A DNA stretch of 64,000 nucleotides, taken from Myxocyprinus asiaticus. Lineage: Eukaryota; Chordata; Actinopteri; Cypriniformes; Catostomidae. Positions within the stretch are counted from its first letter, which is position 1, and every line of letters begins with the position of its first letter. A model generated the notes under the pieces. The model was not told the DNA's origin. It made no database searches and was given only the letters and a program-made list of their open reading frames with translations. Shown here piece by piece: positions 46,401 through 54,787 of this stretch. The stretch is taken from NCBI RefSeq assembly GCF_019703515.2, contig NC_059373.1, positions 12,745,281-12,809,280 of the forward strand, given 5' to 3'. Made by a program: the position numbers and the translations under genes.

Positions 46401-46624
46401 CTTCTTTGTCATCTATGAGCTCTATGCTCTCGTAAGCCATAAGAGGGCAGTGCTGGCTTACCTTTATGATTTGCAAAAGCTTGTGGAACATTGGGAAAAA
46501 AAAAGAGAGAGAAGTCTTTTAAATTAGAAGAATGTATTAAACTATTTTAGGAGCACGTGTATGACTTTTTGTGTTTCAGAACTATGTGGATTGTGGAGTC
46601 CAAACCTTGCTAACCCTTCTGTAG
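37357..46624 (+). CDS. dazl: dazl, deleted in azoospermia-like RNA-binding protein, complete coding region
   Basis: Nine coding exons join in frame to 226 residues plus stop, close to the size of zebrafish Dazl. The protein binds GUUC-type sites in 3' UTRs and promotes translation of germline mRNAs. It is a germ plasm component in fish. The RNA recognition motif spans about residues 44-120, with RNP2 LFVGGI (46-51) and RNP1 KGYGFVYF (84-91). Next is [10 protein letters not shown], a Cys/Pro-rich [13 protein letters not shown], a Tyr-rich DAZ-like region ([17 protein letters not shown], about 183-200) and the C-terminal [14 protein letters not shown]. Exons are 37357-37410, 37549-37656, 38015-38106, 38987-39038, 40247-40313, 40447-40577, 40752-40832, 41530-41580 and 46580-46624. 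The start was chosen as the first ATG giving the fish-type N-terminus [15 protein letters not shown]. The last intron is enlarged to 5 kb by nested transposons. Confidence 0.97.
37549..37656 (+). CDS. dazl: dazl coding exon 2 (residues 19-54), RNP2
   Basis: It encodes [20 protein letters not shown] then GIDMK. ILPEGK..PNT..FVGGID is diagnostic of the DAZ family. The donor is AAG|GTAATG. Confidence 0.98.
38015..38106 (+). CDS. dazl: dazl coding exon 3 (residues 55-85)
   Basis: It encodes [20 protein letters not shown] then [11 protein letters not shown], the middle of the RRM. The donor is AAGG|GTGAGG, phase 2. Confidence 0.98.
38135..38817. repeat. MITE family M1 copy in dazl intron
   Basis: Begins AATGGTTCTCCCAAATATGA and ends CCATTTTGGGTGAGCTTCC. 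It is a long palindromic copy. A partial second copy of a related type (38818-38905) follows directly and ends about 80 bases before the next dazl exon. Confidence 0.75.
38987..39038 (+). CDS. dazl: dazl coding exon 4 (residues 85-102), RNP1
   Basis: A 52-base exon encoding [17 protein letters not shown]. With the preceding Lys-Gly it makes RNP1 KGYGFVYF. The donor is GAT|GTAAGG. Confidence 0.97.
39330..39680 (+). pseudogene. L2-like LINE 3' end fragment
   Basis: From about 39391 the frame reads [20 protein letters not shown] then a stop and [12 protein letters not shown]. This is the usual last segment of L2/CR1-type reverse transcriptase ORFs (APxLWNSLP...FKSRLKTHLF). The 3' end GGCGCCTATAAATAAAATG followed by TATTATTA also fits L2-type tails. 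It is a dead fragment in dazl intron 5 and abuts the tbc1d5-derived copy. Confidence 0.7.
39682..39810 (-). pseudogene. Antisense genomic fragment of tbc1d5 exon 20 and its intron
   Basis: Read on the minus strand, 39804 down to 39725 matches tbc1d5 33281-33360 at 76 of 80 positions without gaps. After a deletion of about 30 bases the match resumes through ATACAAG..GCACAG and across the exon 20 donor into intron (GGTTYGARATGATTA), down to about 39682. Because intron is included, this is a DNA-level duplication and not a retrocopy. It is non-coding in its present context. Confidence 0.85.
40247..40313 (+). CDS. dazl: dazl coding exon 5 (residues 103-125)
   Basis: It encodes [20 protein letters not shown] then NS, closing the RRM. 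The acceptor follows ATTTTACAG and the donor is TCTC|GTAAGT, phase 1. Confidence 0.97.
40447..40577 (+). CDS. dazl: dazl coding exon 6 (residues 125-168)
   Basis: It encodes [12 protein letters not shown], then [20 protein letters not shown] and [12 protein letters not shown] strong internal donor, TGG|GTAAGC, lies after 40484. Its use would remove 31 residues in frame. The annotated donor is CAG|GTAAAA. Confidence 0.95.
40752..40832 (+). CDS. dazl: dazl coding exon 7 (residues 169-195)
   Basis: It encodes [20 protein letters not shown] then QTTYAYQ, the Tyr-rich DAZ-like region. It has phase 0 at both ends (81 bases). The donor is CAG|GTATAC. Confidence 0.96.
41530..41580 (+). CDS. dazl: dazl coding exon 8 (residues 196-212)
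   Basis: A 51-base exon encoding [17 protein letters not shown]. The acceptor follows GTATTAG and the donor is CAG|GTCAGC. Confidence 0.95.
41942..43539 (-). mobile_element. Sleeping Beauty-like Tc1 transposon with IR/DR ends
   Basis: The element is 1598 bases long and flanked by TA on both sides (41940-41941 and 43540-43541). The left end CAGTTGAAGTCAGAAGTTTA and the right end are of the Sleeping Beauty group. Inner direct repeats GTCAGAAGTTTACATACA are at about 42148 on the left and inverted at about 43337-43354 on the right. This is the IR/DR architecture in which the transposase binds two sites per end. The transposase gene runs on the minus strand and is broken. Confidence 0.93.
42287..42961 (-). 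pseudogene. Broken Tc1-family transposase
   Basis: Minus-strand pieces appear in order. Positions 42961-42713 carry the N-terminal helix-turn-helix region with [17 protein letters not shown]. Positions 42650-42453 hold the [20 protein letters not shown] catalytic-core segment. Positions 42499-42287 hold the second catalytic Asp region DNDPKHTS and the third acid in [11 protein letters not shown]. The frame shifts between pieces, and an insertion of T/A residues lies near 42787. No intact open frame remains. Confidence 0.88.
44099..45848. mobile_element. hAT-like non-autonomous element with a SINE inside
   Basis: The ends TAGGGCTGCAACTAATGATT and GATTAGTTGTTGCAGCCCTA are inverted. The flanks AAGTGAAG and CAGTGAAG agree at 7 of 8 positions, fitting an 8-base hAT target duplication. 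A SINE sits at 44540-44921. No transposase frame was recognised. Confidence 0.8.
44540..44921 (-). repeat. tRNA-derived SINE, third copy
   Basis: On the minus strand it starts GGCCTGGGTAGCTCAGCGAG and runs to the conserved GGGAATTGGGCATTCC end. It matches 30253-30670 over its length. It is inside the hAT-like element, so it inserted after it. Confidence 0.85.
46580..46624 (+). CDS. dazl: dazl coding exon 9 (residues 213-226 and stop)
   Basis: It encodes [14 protein letters not shown] before TAG. The conserved C-terminus of fish Dazl is recognisable. The acceptor follows TTGTGTTTCAG. Confidence 0.96.
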   Translation, partial: NYVDCGVQTLLTLL

Positions 46625-47930
46625 CCTTTTCCAGTACCACAGACTCATTTTACTTGGTAAGCGAAGTTTTTGTACATCCAAGATGAAGATCTGGTCTTTA
46701 GTTTGTCAGTAGTCACTTTAACAGGGGCACTTCTCTTTTTATTAGGGTAGACTCCCATAAAAGCAGAGGAGAACATCTTGATGGAGACCAAGCTGTGAAC
46801 TTAAGATTTCTTCTCTTTTTGCCTGTGTGTCTAATGTGAAGGTGTATTTTGTGAGGAAGACACTGAAAATATCTTGTGGTTAAACTTGTACTAAGGCCTC
46901 GCACATCCACACATGGCAAGCTTAATTTGCCTTTTTCCACCCATTCATTTGTATTATTTGTTTTTCTTCGTCATGGCCAACAAACTTTAAAGACACTTTT
47001 AAGCTCGCACATATTTATTTTATTTATGTTTGCTTATTTTAATGTTTGATTCACTCTTGGTGATGCACTATATTCATTGAGGTATTTTGTTCTGAGGTGA
47101 ACGTGTTCAGTGTGTTCTTTTAAACTGAAGTTCATTTACTCATTCAAGCTGGCAAGTGTTCACTTTAAATACTGTTCTGTTTGAGTTCATGTTCAGGGCA
47201 CTTGTTTTTTTTTACTATTTTGTTATTGAGCACCAGGGTACAGTGGCTTCTTTTTTTGTAGTTATTACTCTTAAAAATCTACGTTCATACATGCATCTGT
47301 CGCTATCACTGTACTTCAATTAATTAAAATGCAGATTGTCCTCCTTTGCAGTTTAGAGGTGTAAATAAAATCATTGCATTAATTCAAATAGGACAATAAA
47401 ATTTTACTCTGCCCTGTAAGTTAAAGCAGATCACGGGAGGGTTGACTTGTTTTAAATTTCCAAGCAATGACGGAATATTGATGTCACTTTCATCACTGTG
47501 AACACGGTCATGCTGCGTTTTATATGCTTTTCCAGCACTTTTTTTGCACCAGTTCGTTTTTGTTGAAGTTTTTAAGAGTTGATGTTTGCAAAGTTTTGTG
47601 GTATTGTTGTACTGAACACAAAGCACTTGTGGTTTTATCAGTAGTGTTGCAACACTTAGTTCATTTATTTTCTTTTTTTTTTTCTTATGGGGGCTTTAAC
47701 TTAATAGATGTAACAGATTTATCATCAGATACTTTTAAACAGACTTGCATTTAAATTTCTCAGTTTTATTGCCTCATGTTTCCCATGGTGTCGTGGGAGT
47801 TGAGGTTTCTACTGCACCTTTTGCCGATCACTGTACTCCAGGTTTTGCAATGTATATTAGTTAAGTATTTTGATGTTGGCATTGTACGGTTTTGCTGTTT
47901 TTGTTTTGGCAATAAATAATAACGTTGAAT
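46625..47930 (+). other. dazl: dazl 3' untranslated region
   Basis: Poly(A) signals AATAAA lie at 47364-47369 (UTR about 0.75 kb) and 47911-47916 (about 1.3 kb). The UTR carries a cluster of GTTC motifs at 47089-47194. GCACTT seed matches for the miR-430 family lie at 46727 and 47198. Two longer matches, AGCACTT at 47534 and 47622, lie only in the longer form. Open frames here are not genes. Confidence 0.75.
47089..47194 (+). promoter_or_regulatory. dazl: Cluster of eight GTTC motifs in dazl 3' UTR
   Basis: GTTC occurs at 47089, 47105, 47114, 47130, 47158, 47174, 47185 and 47191, eight times in 106 bases. Under equal base use about 0.4 would be expected. Zebrafish Dazl has been reported to act through GUUC in target 3' UTRs, so these may be autoregulatory sites. 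That is inference. Confidence 0.55.
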
Positions 47931-49139
47931 TAACTTATTTTGGCCTCATGTTTATCAAGGCTGTCTTTATGTTTGTTGAAAAAGTGAAGGGCACAAGAAT
48001 TTTTCTTTTGACATTTACTGGAACTTCATTATTCTATCATGATGGGTTATTAAACTTCACATGAAGGAAGAAAATGTCTGGAGGGTTTTGTTGTTTGTTT
48101 CTGTGTAAGGTGGTAGACTGTGTACAGGCCTGTTTTCCCTTGGGTTGTCTGGCCTGCTACAGACTGTCTTGAATTATGTTTTTGGTCATGCCTAACTGAC
48201 ATGAAATATAAATGTAATACCACTATTCTCACCCATGAGTTGTGTGAGACATTATAGCATACAGAACCCTTCATAAATGTCAACAAACAAAATATCTAAT
48301 GCTCATTTAATCTTGCCGTTATTAATAGCGCACTAATAATCAATTATTATGCATTATAATTGTAGTGCTTTTAACTGCAAACAAACTTTAGTTTGTACCA
48401 GGCTACTAGCCATATATATAATATATATTTGTTTTTTTTACATTTCCCATATGCGATTGATGACTCATTTCATTAATATAGTCTAATTCTGTAGTTTAGT
48501 TTCAACTGTTAATTGTAGTGCTGTATTGAATCTCATTGTTTTGCACAATGCTTAATCATCTAGCAATCTGCAATATCTGAAATAATTATTTTTTTTTTTC
48601 CTTTATTTTTTTTTATAGCGTCACGGACAGCCGTGCATCCAATCCATCTCTGGTATTTTAGTGCAAACTCATCTGTCACTACTACTAATACAATATTTGT
48701 CCCAGTGTTTGTTGCATCTAGGCTGGGTTTTTTTTAAGCCAATTTTCTATTCATCCTATGTTGTTAATTTTGCATTTGTTTTTAAATACACAGTTCATAG
48801 AAATATTTGTAACTTTCATGACTAATTGTAAGGACATTCTACTACCTTTAGAGCGTGGGGTACTAGGGTGTGATCTTTTTGGGGTGTTGGGTACTAGGGT
48901 GTGATCTTTTATTTGGGGGGGGGGGAGATCACATCCTAGTACCCCTGCCCCCCCGATCAAAAGGTCAAATTAAACCATTTGTCAGGCAGTTAATGTGTGC
49001 ATGGTTTTTTTTTTTTAATGGTTGTCAAATTAGTTGGTATATTGATACTCAGTGTAAGTTTTTCAATAGCATACTGTCTCTAATGCTTACTTTCCCTTTT
49101 TTTGTATCCATACATGCCTTTTGAGTTCCATATGCATGC
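47931..49139. other. dazl-rftn1 gap
   Basis: AT-rich sequence without exons. A G-rich hairpin lies at 48857-48945 (separate entry). Weak repeat-like text is present near 48560-48640. Confidence 0.4.
48857..48945. repeat. Repeat-hairpin with an 11-G run
   Basis: GGGGTACTAGGGTGTGATCT (48857-48876) is repeated directly at 48889-48907. It then occurs inverted at 48926-48945 with one mismatch. The loop between the last two holds eleven consecutive G (48915-48925). A C-run follows at 48948-48954. Confidence 0.85.
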
Positions 49140-49465
49140 TGGGGAAGATTAAACAAACGATGAAAGGAAATCCACTTGGAAACTGCGGAGGGTTGTTTCA
49201 GACAGGGGGAGAGAGAAAGGAGGGGACGTTCACACACACACTCCCACTGTATTGACTGAGAGTCGACACAGCAGTCTGAGCAGAACTGAGCTCATCAACT
49301 GCGCACCTGCCTCCGGTTCTCTCTCTCACACAGCGAGGTAACGAGAGAACAGTGACAGGATAAAGAAAAGAGGCTTAAGTAATAAAGCAAGGAGGAACGT
49401 GGCAGAGGAGAGACAAATCTAGAGAGATATCTCCGGTACTCAGATCCCCCAAAGACATAGAGCAG
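49140..49465 (+). promoter_or_regulatory. rftn1: Probable rftn1 promoter and 5' UTR exon
   Basis: This region is less AT-rich than its surroundings, with purine-rich GAGAGAG tracts. It ends in a splice donor, GCAG|GTATGT, after 49465. No long open frame starts here. The next + strand coding exon is raftlin at 58452. The assignment to rftn1 is inferred from order and orientation. Confidence 0.5.
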
Positions 49466-49563
49466 GTATGTTTACTCTTTTAGTAAATGTCTGTAGTTTC
49501 TGTGTCACTGATCTAACAGTATTGTAACTTTCTGATTCTACCCATAAGTTACTCTTCTTTTTA

Positions 49564-49922
49564 AGGTACAAGTTACCCAAAAAATTGAAAAGCCGTCATC
49601 ATTTACTCACCCTCATATTGTTCCAAAACCGTATTTCTCTCTTTTTTTTTTTTTTTTTTTTTTTCCATGGAATACAAAAGTAGATTCAGGAGATTCACAT
49701 TAGGCAGAATGTTTAGTGTCAGTCATCATTCACTTGAATTTTACGGAAAGAAATATGCAGCGAAAGGTGTCTCAGGCTGTCAGTCCCTAACATTATGCAT
49801 TTTGTGTTTTTTGTTTTTTTTTGTTTTGTTTTTTACTGAAGAGAAAATCTTACAGGTTTGGAACAACATGATGGTTGTCAACAATGACATAATTTTCATT
49901 TTTGGGTGAACTATCCCTTTAA
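49564..49922. repeat. MITE family M1 copy
   Basis: Begins AAGGTACAAGTTACCCAAAA and ends TTTTTGGGTGAACTATCCC. It contains a 20-odd base T-run at about 49642-49664. Confidence 0.8.
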
Positions 49923-50479
49923 CTGATATTTTTGTTTTTTTGTTTTTGTTTTTCTCATGTCCTGATCCATCACTCATTTCCTCTCACCTGCTTCTGTTCT
50001 CACCATACATGTTATAAATGTATGCAGTAATGCTTTTTTAGGGTCATACGTGATAGGAGATTGTCAATTTAAAATTCAAGCTCACTTTTAATTCAAAGAC
50101 TGCACATCTGAGCATGTGCATGTACTGTACTTGTATGTGTAAGTAGATAACTGTGTAAAGAACAAAGACTTTAACACTTCATCATCATGCAAGTCAAACT
50201 ATATATAAAAGGGGAGGGAACGGTTCTGTCTAATTCTACAAAGAAGATAAATAGGATGTGTATTTCAACTTTAATGACTCCATCCAGGCAAAGTGTTTGC
50301 AATTCTGACATAAAAACCCAGAGACATTATTAAAAACAGCTTTAATACATGTAGCTCTCAGTGAATTTTACAAGACTACAGCAAAACCAGTAATTCAGTA
50401 CCACAAATAATATATTCAAAGTGTGGAAAATTAGAGCCCTGTTCTTTAATTGCTGATGTGACATTGCTTTACGTTCTGC

Positions 50480-50595
50480 CCAACTTCTGTGTTCCACGGA
50501 AGAATTTATTTTTTTTTTTTTTACCAGTTTGAAGCAACATATGGATAAGTAAATCATGACAATTTTCATTTTTGGATGAACTATCCCTTTAAGCT
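50480..50595. repeat. MITE family M1, partial copy
   Basis: Only one end is present, finishing TTTTTGGATGAACTATCCC with TTTAAG after it. The other half is missing. Confidence 0.7.
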
Positions 50596-51116
50596 TCATC
50601 TTTTTCATTTATCTAACTGGCCCTCCCAGTTTATTGCAAGATTTCTGTCCAACGCCAAGGATATGCTGGAATTCAGCTTCACCCTCAACCATAAGCAAAA
50701 CAATCTCAGCAGAACATCCACATATTGCTCATTCACACGTGATTGTATCTAGTGAGATGAATGTCACAAGAAGATGACCTACGGTTAGTATTTCACTCAC
50801 AGTGCAGCTCTAGGGCTGATATGAGTGACATGCTAAGAAGTCAAACTCAGAGAGAGAGAGATAGCAGAGCTGAGAGATTGGAAGTGAGAGGAATGGGGTA
50901 AGAGATGATTTTGAATCTGTGAAATGTGAGGGGAATGTGTTTTCATCAACTTTCTTATTCTGCCAGGCCAACCTGCTCCTCTCCCCGATACCAACCTGCA
51001 GAACACTACACACAAACACTTACACACTCACACCCAGACTCTCACCCTGTCTTCATAGAACTCAATTTACTGTCACATTTAAGTCATAAATTGAGTTGAT
51101 CTCATTCCTTTAAAAA

Positions 51117-52680
51117 AAGTAATGTGGTGGTACCAGGGTACAGTAATGTATGCATGCACTGATGAATACCATATTCATATACTATGGGATTTACATATAC
51201 TCCAAGGTACATTCCTTTAAGGAACACCACGTTAATACAGTGGTACATATCCAAAAACATGGTATTACTATGGTACATGTTCAGGTACCATGGTAATGTC
51301 ACAATACTTCATGGTAATTTTTGTTGTTGTTACACCCCTTAAAAAAAAGACCCTCAGAGTACAAAAATATCTTACTTTTTTGTTGGTTGTTTTGTTTGTT
51401 TGTTTGTTTTTTGGATATGTACCATGGTAGTACCATGGTATTTATTAATTCTGTGAGGGTACATTTTTGTAAGTAATGTCCAGATCAGATCTAGGTTGAT
51501 GGTATAGTTCACCCAAAAATAAAAATTCTCTCAACATTTACTCACCCTCATGCCATCCCAGATGTATATGACTTTCTTTCTTCTGCTGATCACAAATATC
51601 TCAGCTCTGTAGGTCCATACAATGCAAGTGAATGGTGGCCAGATTTTGAAGCTCCAAAAAGCACACAAAGGCAGCATAAAAGTAATCCATACGACTCCAG
51701 TGGTTAAATCCTTGTCTTCTGAAGTGATATAATAGGTGTGGGTGAAAACAGATCAATATTTAAATTATTTTTTACTATAAATATCTACTTTCACTTCCAC
51801 ATTCTTCTCCTTTTGGCAATTCACATCCTTTGACCATTTCGCCACCTACAGATCGGGACTGGTCAAAGGTGGAGATTGACAGTAAAAAGGACTTAAATAT
51901 TGATCTGTTTCTCACCCACACTTATCATATTGCTTCTGAAGACATGGATTTAACATCTGGAGTTGTATAGATTATTTTTAAGCTGCCTTTATATGCTTTT
52001 TGGAGCTTCAAATTGCTGGCCATCATTCACTTGCATTGTATTGACCTACAGAGCCGAGATATTCTTCTAAAAATCTTTGTGTTCAGGAGAAGTCACACAT
52101 CTGTGGTGAGTAAATGAGAGAATTTTTATTTTTGGGTGAACAATTCCTTCAACATTCATTCACATTCACAACATTCACATACCATGGATGTAAAATGCTT
52201 TTGCGCATGTGCCATGTATCTGTATTTTTGGTAATGTAAGGGTAATTCTTTGCAAGTGATGTATTTCTAAACTATGTTAACACTGGGTACAGTTCAATAA
52301 AAAGAGGTATTAAAATTATAGTATGGTGTCAGTTGGCAATATCATGGTACTTTGATATATACCATGACACTGCATGATTACCATATTCATGTTTTATTGT
52401 ATTTACACAGAGTATGGTATTATGAAATATTATATTCCATATAATATTGAAATATAGATATGGTATTTTTATATTATGTTAATAATGTATTATGGTATTT
52501 ACATTACTATAGAGCAAAAATCTTAATTACCATTGTGCTTTTTGTGAGTTGTTACATGTAATGATAATATATTAAAAGAGGTAATAAAATTGTAGTTATT
52601 TGTGCATATTACATCTGCACAATTTCACTATACTACAAACTAAAAGAGTAATACCATGGAATAAGGGTTTTCCTTTGTGA
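51117..52680. repeat. TACCATGG-rich repeat with an M1 element inserted
   Basis: Short units such as ACCATGGTA, ATGGTAC and their inverses recur at 51126-51300, 51420-51470, 52180-52200 and 52320-52680. An M1 copy at 51503-52152 interrupts them. It may be a low-copy foldback element. Related units occur near 56273-56360. Confidence 0.5.
51503..52152. repeat. MITE family M1 copy (long palindromic form)
   Basis: Begins ATAGTTCACCCAAAAATAAA and ends TTTTTGGGTGAACAATTCC. The arms meet near 51850. Confidence 0.85.
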
Positions 52681-53040
52681 GAGTGAGACATTAGGAGAGT
52701 AAATCAGGCTTTTCTTTATTGCATCATTTCAACAATCTCTCGTCTCTGTTGGTTACCCAAGCCCCAACACTACCACCACCTTGCAGTCGATGTGCTCTCA
52801 ACTTATTATCCTTCCCTATCATCTTGCCTAAATTTAGCTCTGCATCTTTATTTTCCGCTGTTTTCTTCCGTTACCCTCACGTGTTCTGCTGAGAGCTGTG
52901 CAGGAAGTGTATGGTGTGTATGTGTACGTGGTTAAGGTGTGGGAATACAGGAGTATGTGCCTTTGCGTCAAGATAAACTCGAAGTTGTAGATACTACTTA
53001 GCACATACTTACATACTTAGCATATAAAACTGTCCAGAAG

Positions 53041-54787
53041 GAAATTTTATTTTATTTTTTACTATTACCCCTCCCAAGCCCACCCTGGCCCCCAACAACA
53101 TCCCAGTGGTCATACATGATTATAGACGCGCACACACCAAAAAAAAATAATAATAATCACACATCCAGAAATGCCAGATATCTGCCCCATTTCCCCACAA
53201 ACAAATTCAATTTCCCCAGTCTTCTAAATGACCCTTCTTCAAAGGCTGCAACCCTCCCCACCTCTGAGCACCACTCCTGAAATGAGGGCACTCCAGCCAA
53301 CCTCCATCCCCTTAAAAATATCTGTCTGGTGATCATGACACTGGTTAGGACCCAACTCATTAGGTGTCTATTCTCTACATCAATGACCGCCCCATCGCCC
53401 AAAATAGAGTCTTGGGCAAAATGAAACCCAAGTGCCCAATACATCACATACAAAACTCTGAACCTTCAACCAAAACTCCTGGAACTTAAAACCCCCTCCC
53501 TCACAATCCACTCTGACCAGCAGAAAGGGTACTTATTAATACATAATTTTGGGTTCAGCCATATGCTCGAGGCAACATTTAAATAAATGTCCGAATTAAA
53601 CACTCTGGACACTTTTGTCCATACCCAGTACAAATGCGAGATAACGGGGTGTAACTTAACTTCTCCGATTTGTTTGATAGGCTTTCTAATGGTGAAATAG
53701 GAAGTTCTTGCCCCTGTTCAATACAAACCCAGGGAGGGGCTCTCTTAGGTGGAAGCGACCAATGAGCCAAATGTCTGAGACCAAATGCATAATAATAAAA
53801 CAAAATCTTGGTTAGGCCTAGCCCACCTTTGTCAATCAGCCTATGCAGCTTACTGAAATATAATCTGGGACGTTTCCCATTCCAAATGAAGGACTTCACT
53901 ATGCTATACAATTGCTTGAAATAAGAGAGGGGGACATCTACAGGGAGAGATTGTAGCAGGTAGTTGAATTTTGGAATACAATTTAAATACATTTTAATAA
54001 CATTAACCTTCCCAATCATAGATAAATGTAATGAAGGCCACCTGCCCACATCGCTCAAGCCTTTTTATTAAAGGGTCAAAATTCACTCTAACAAAATCAC
54101 ACACATTTGCTGGAAATAAAATACCCAAATACTTAATGCCCTGTTTGGGCCACTGGAAGGTGCCCAGCTGAAAATCCGTTACTGGGCAGTACGCTGTCAG
54201 AGCCAAAGCTTTGGATTTAGACCAATTAACTCTGTATCCCGAGAATTTAGAAAAGGAATTAATAATCCTGTGGAGGCAAGGCATAGATCTAGTAGGGTCA
54301 GAGACGAATAATAAAATATCATCTGCGTAAAGCAGAAGCTTAGTGCCACACCTCCCGCCACCACCCATGGAAAATCATCCTCCTTTCTTATCGTGGCTGC
54401 TAATGGTTCCAGGGCAAGACAGAACAATAATGGGGAAAGAGGGCAACCCTGCCAGGTGCCCCTATCCAGAGTAAAATAATCTGAAATTAATCCATTTGTT
54501 TGTACCGCCACTACCGTGTGTCTATAAAGTAACTTAATCCATCCAATAAACGTACTCCCAAACTCGTACGTTTCCAAAATCTTAAAAAGATAATCCCATT
54601 CTACCATATCAAACACCTTTTCGGCATCAAGTGAGATGGCAGCAACCGGAGTCTGATCATTTGCCACTGACCACATGATATTGATGAAACGCCTAATGAT
54701 ATCAGAAGAGCTGTGGCCCCAAATAAACCCCACCTGATCTGTATGTATAAGAGATGTTATAACTTAATCGGTTAGCCAAAATTTTTT
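53041..54787 (-). mobile_element. L1-like LINE, 5'-truncated inverted copy
   Basis: On the minus strand it starts in the ORF2 reverse transcriptase at AAAATTTTGGCTAACC, the same position as about 10833 in the copy at 7795-12484. It runs to a T-rich stretch at 53046-53068, which is the A-rich tail. The coding text is closely similar to the first copy. 5' truncation is usual for LINE insertions. Confidence 0.88.
53157..54733 (-). pseudogene. L1 ORF2 C-terminal half, broken
   Basis: Minus-strand pieces at 54733-54197 carry LDAEKVFDMVEWDYLFKILE and WQGCPLSPLLFCLALEPLAA. The usual Arg before QGCP is Trp here. Positions 54368-54003 carry YADDILLF. Positions 54058-53579 carry VKSFIWNGKRPRLYFSKLHR, a part missing from the first copy. 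Positions 53453-53157 hold the C-terminus. Frame breaks separate them. Confidence 0.85.
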
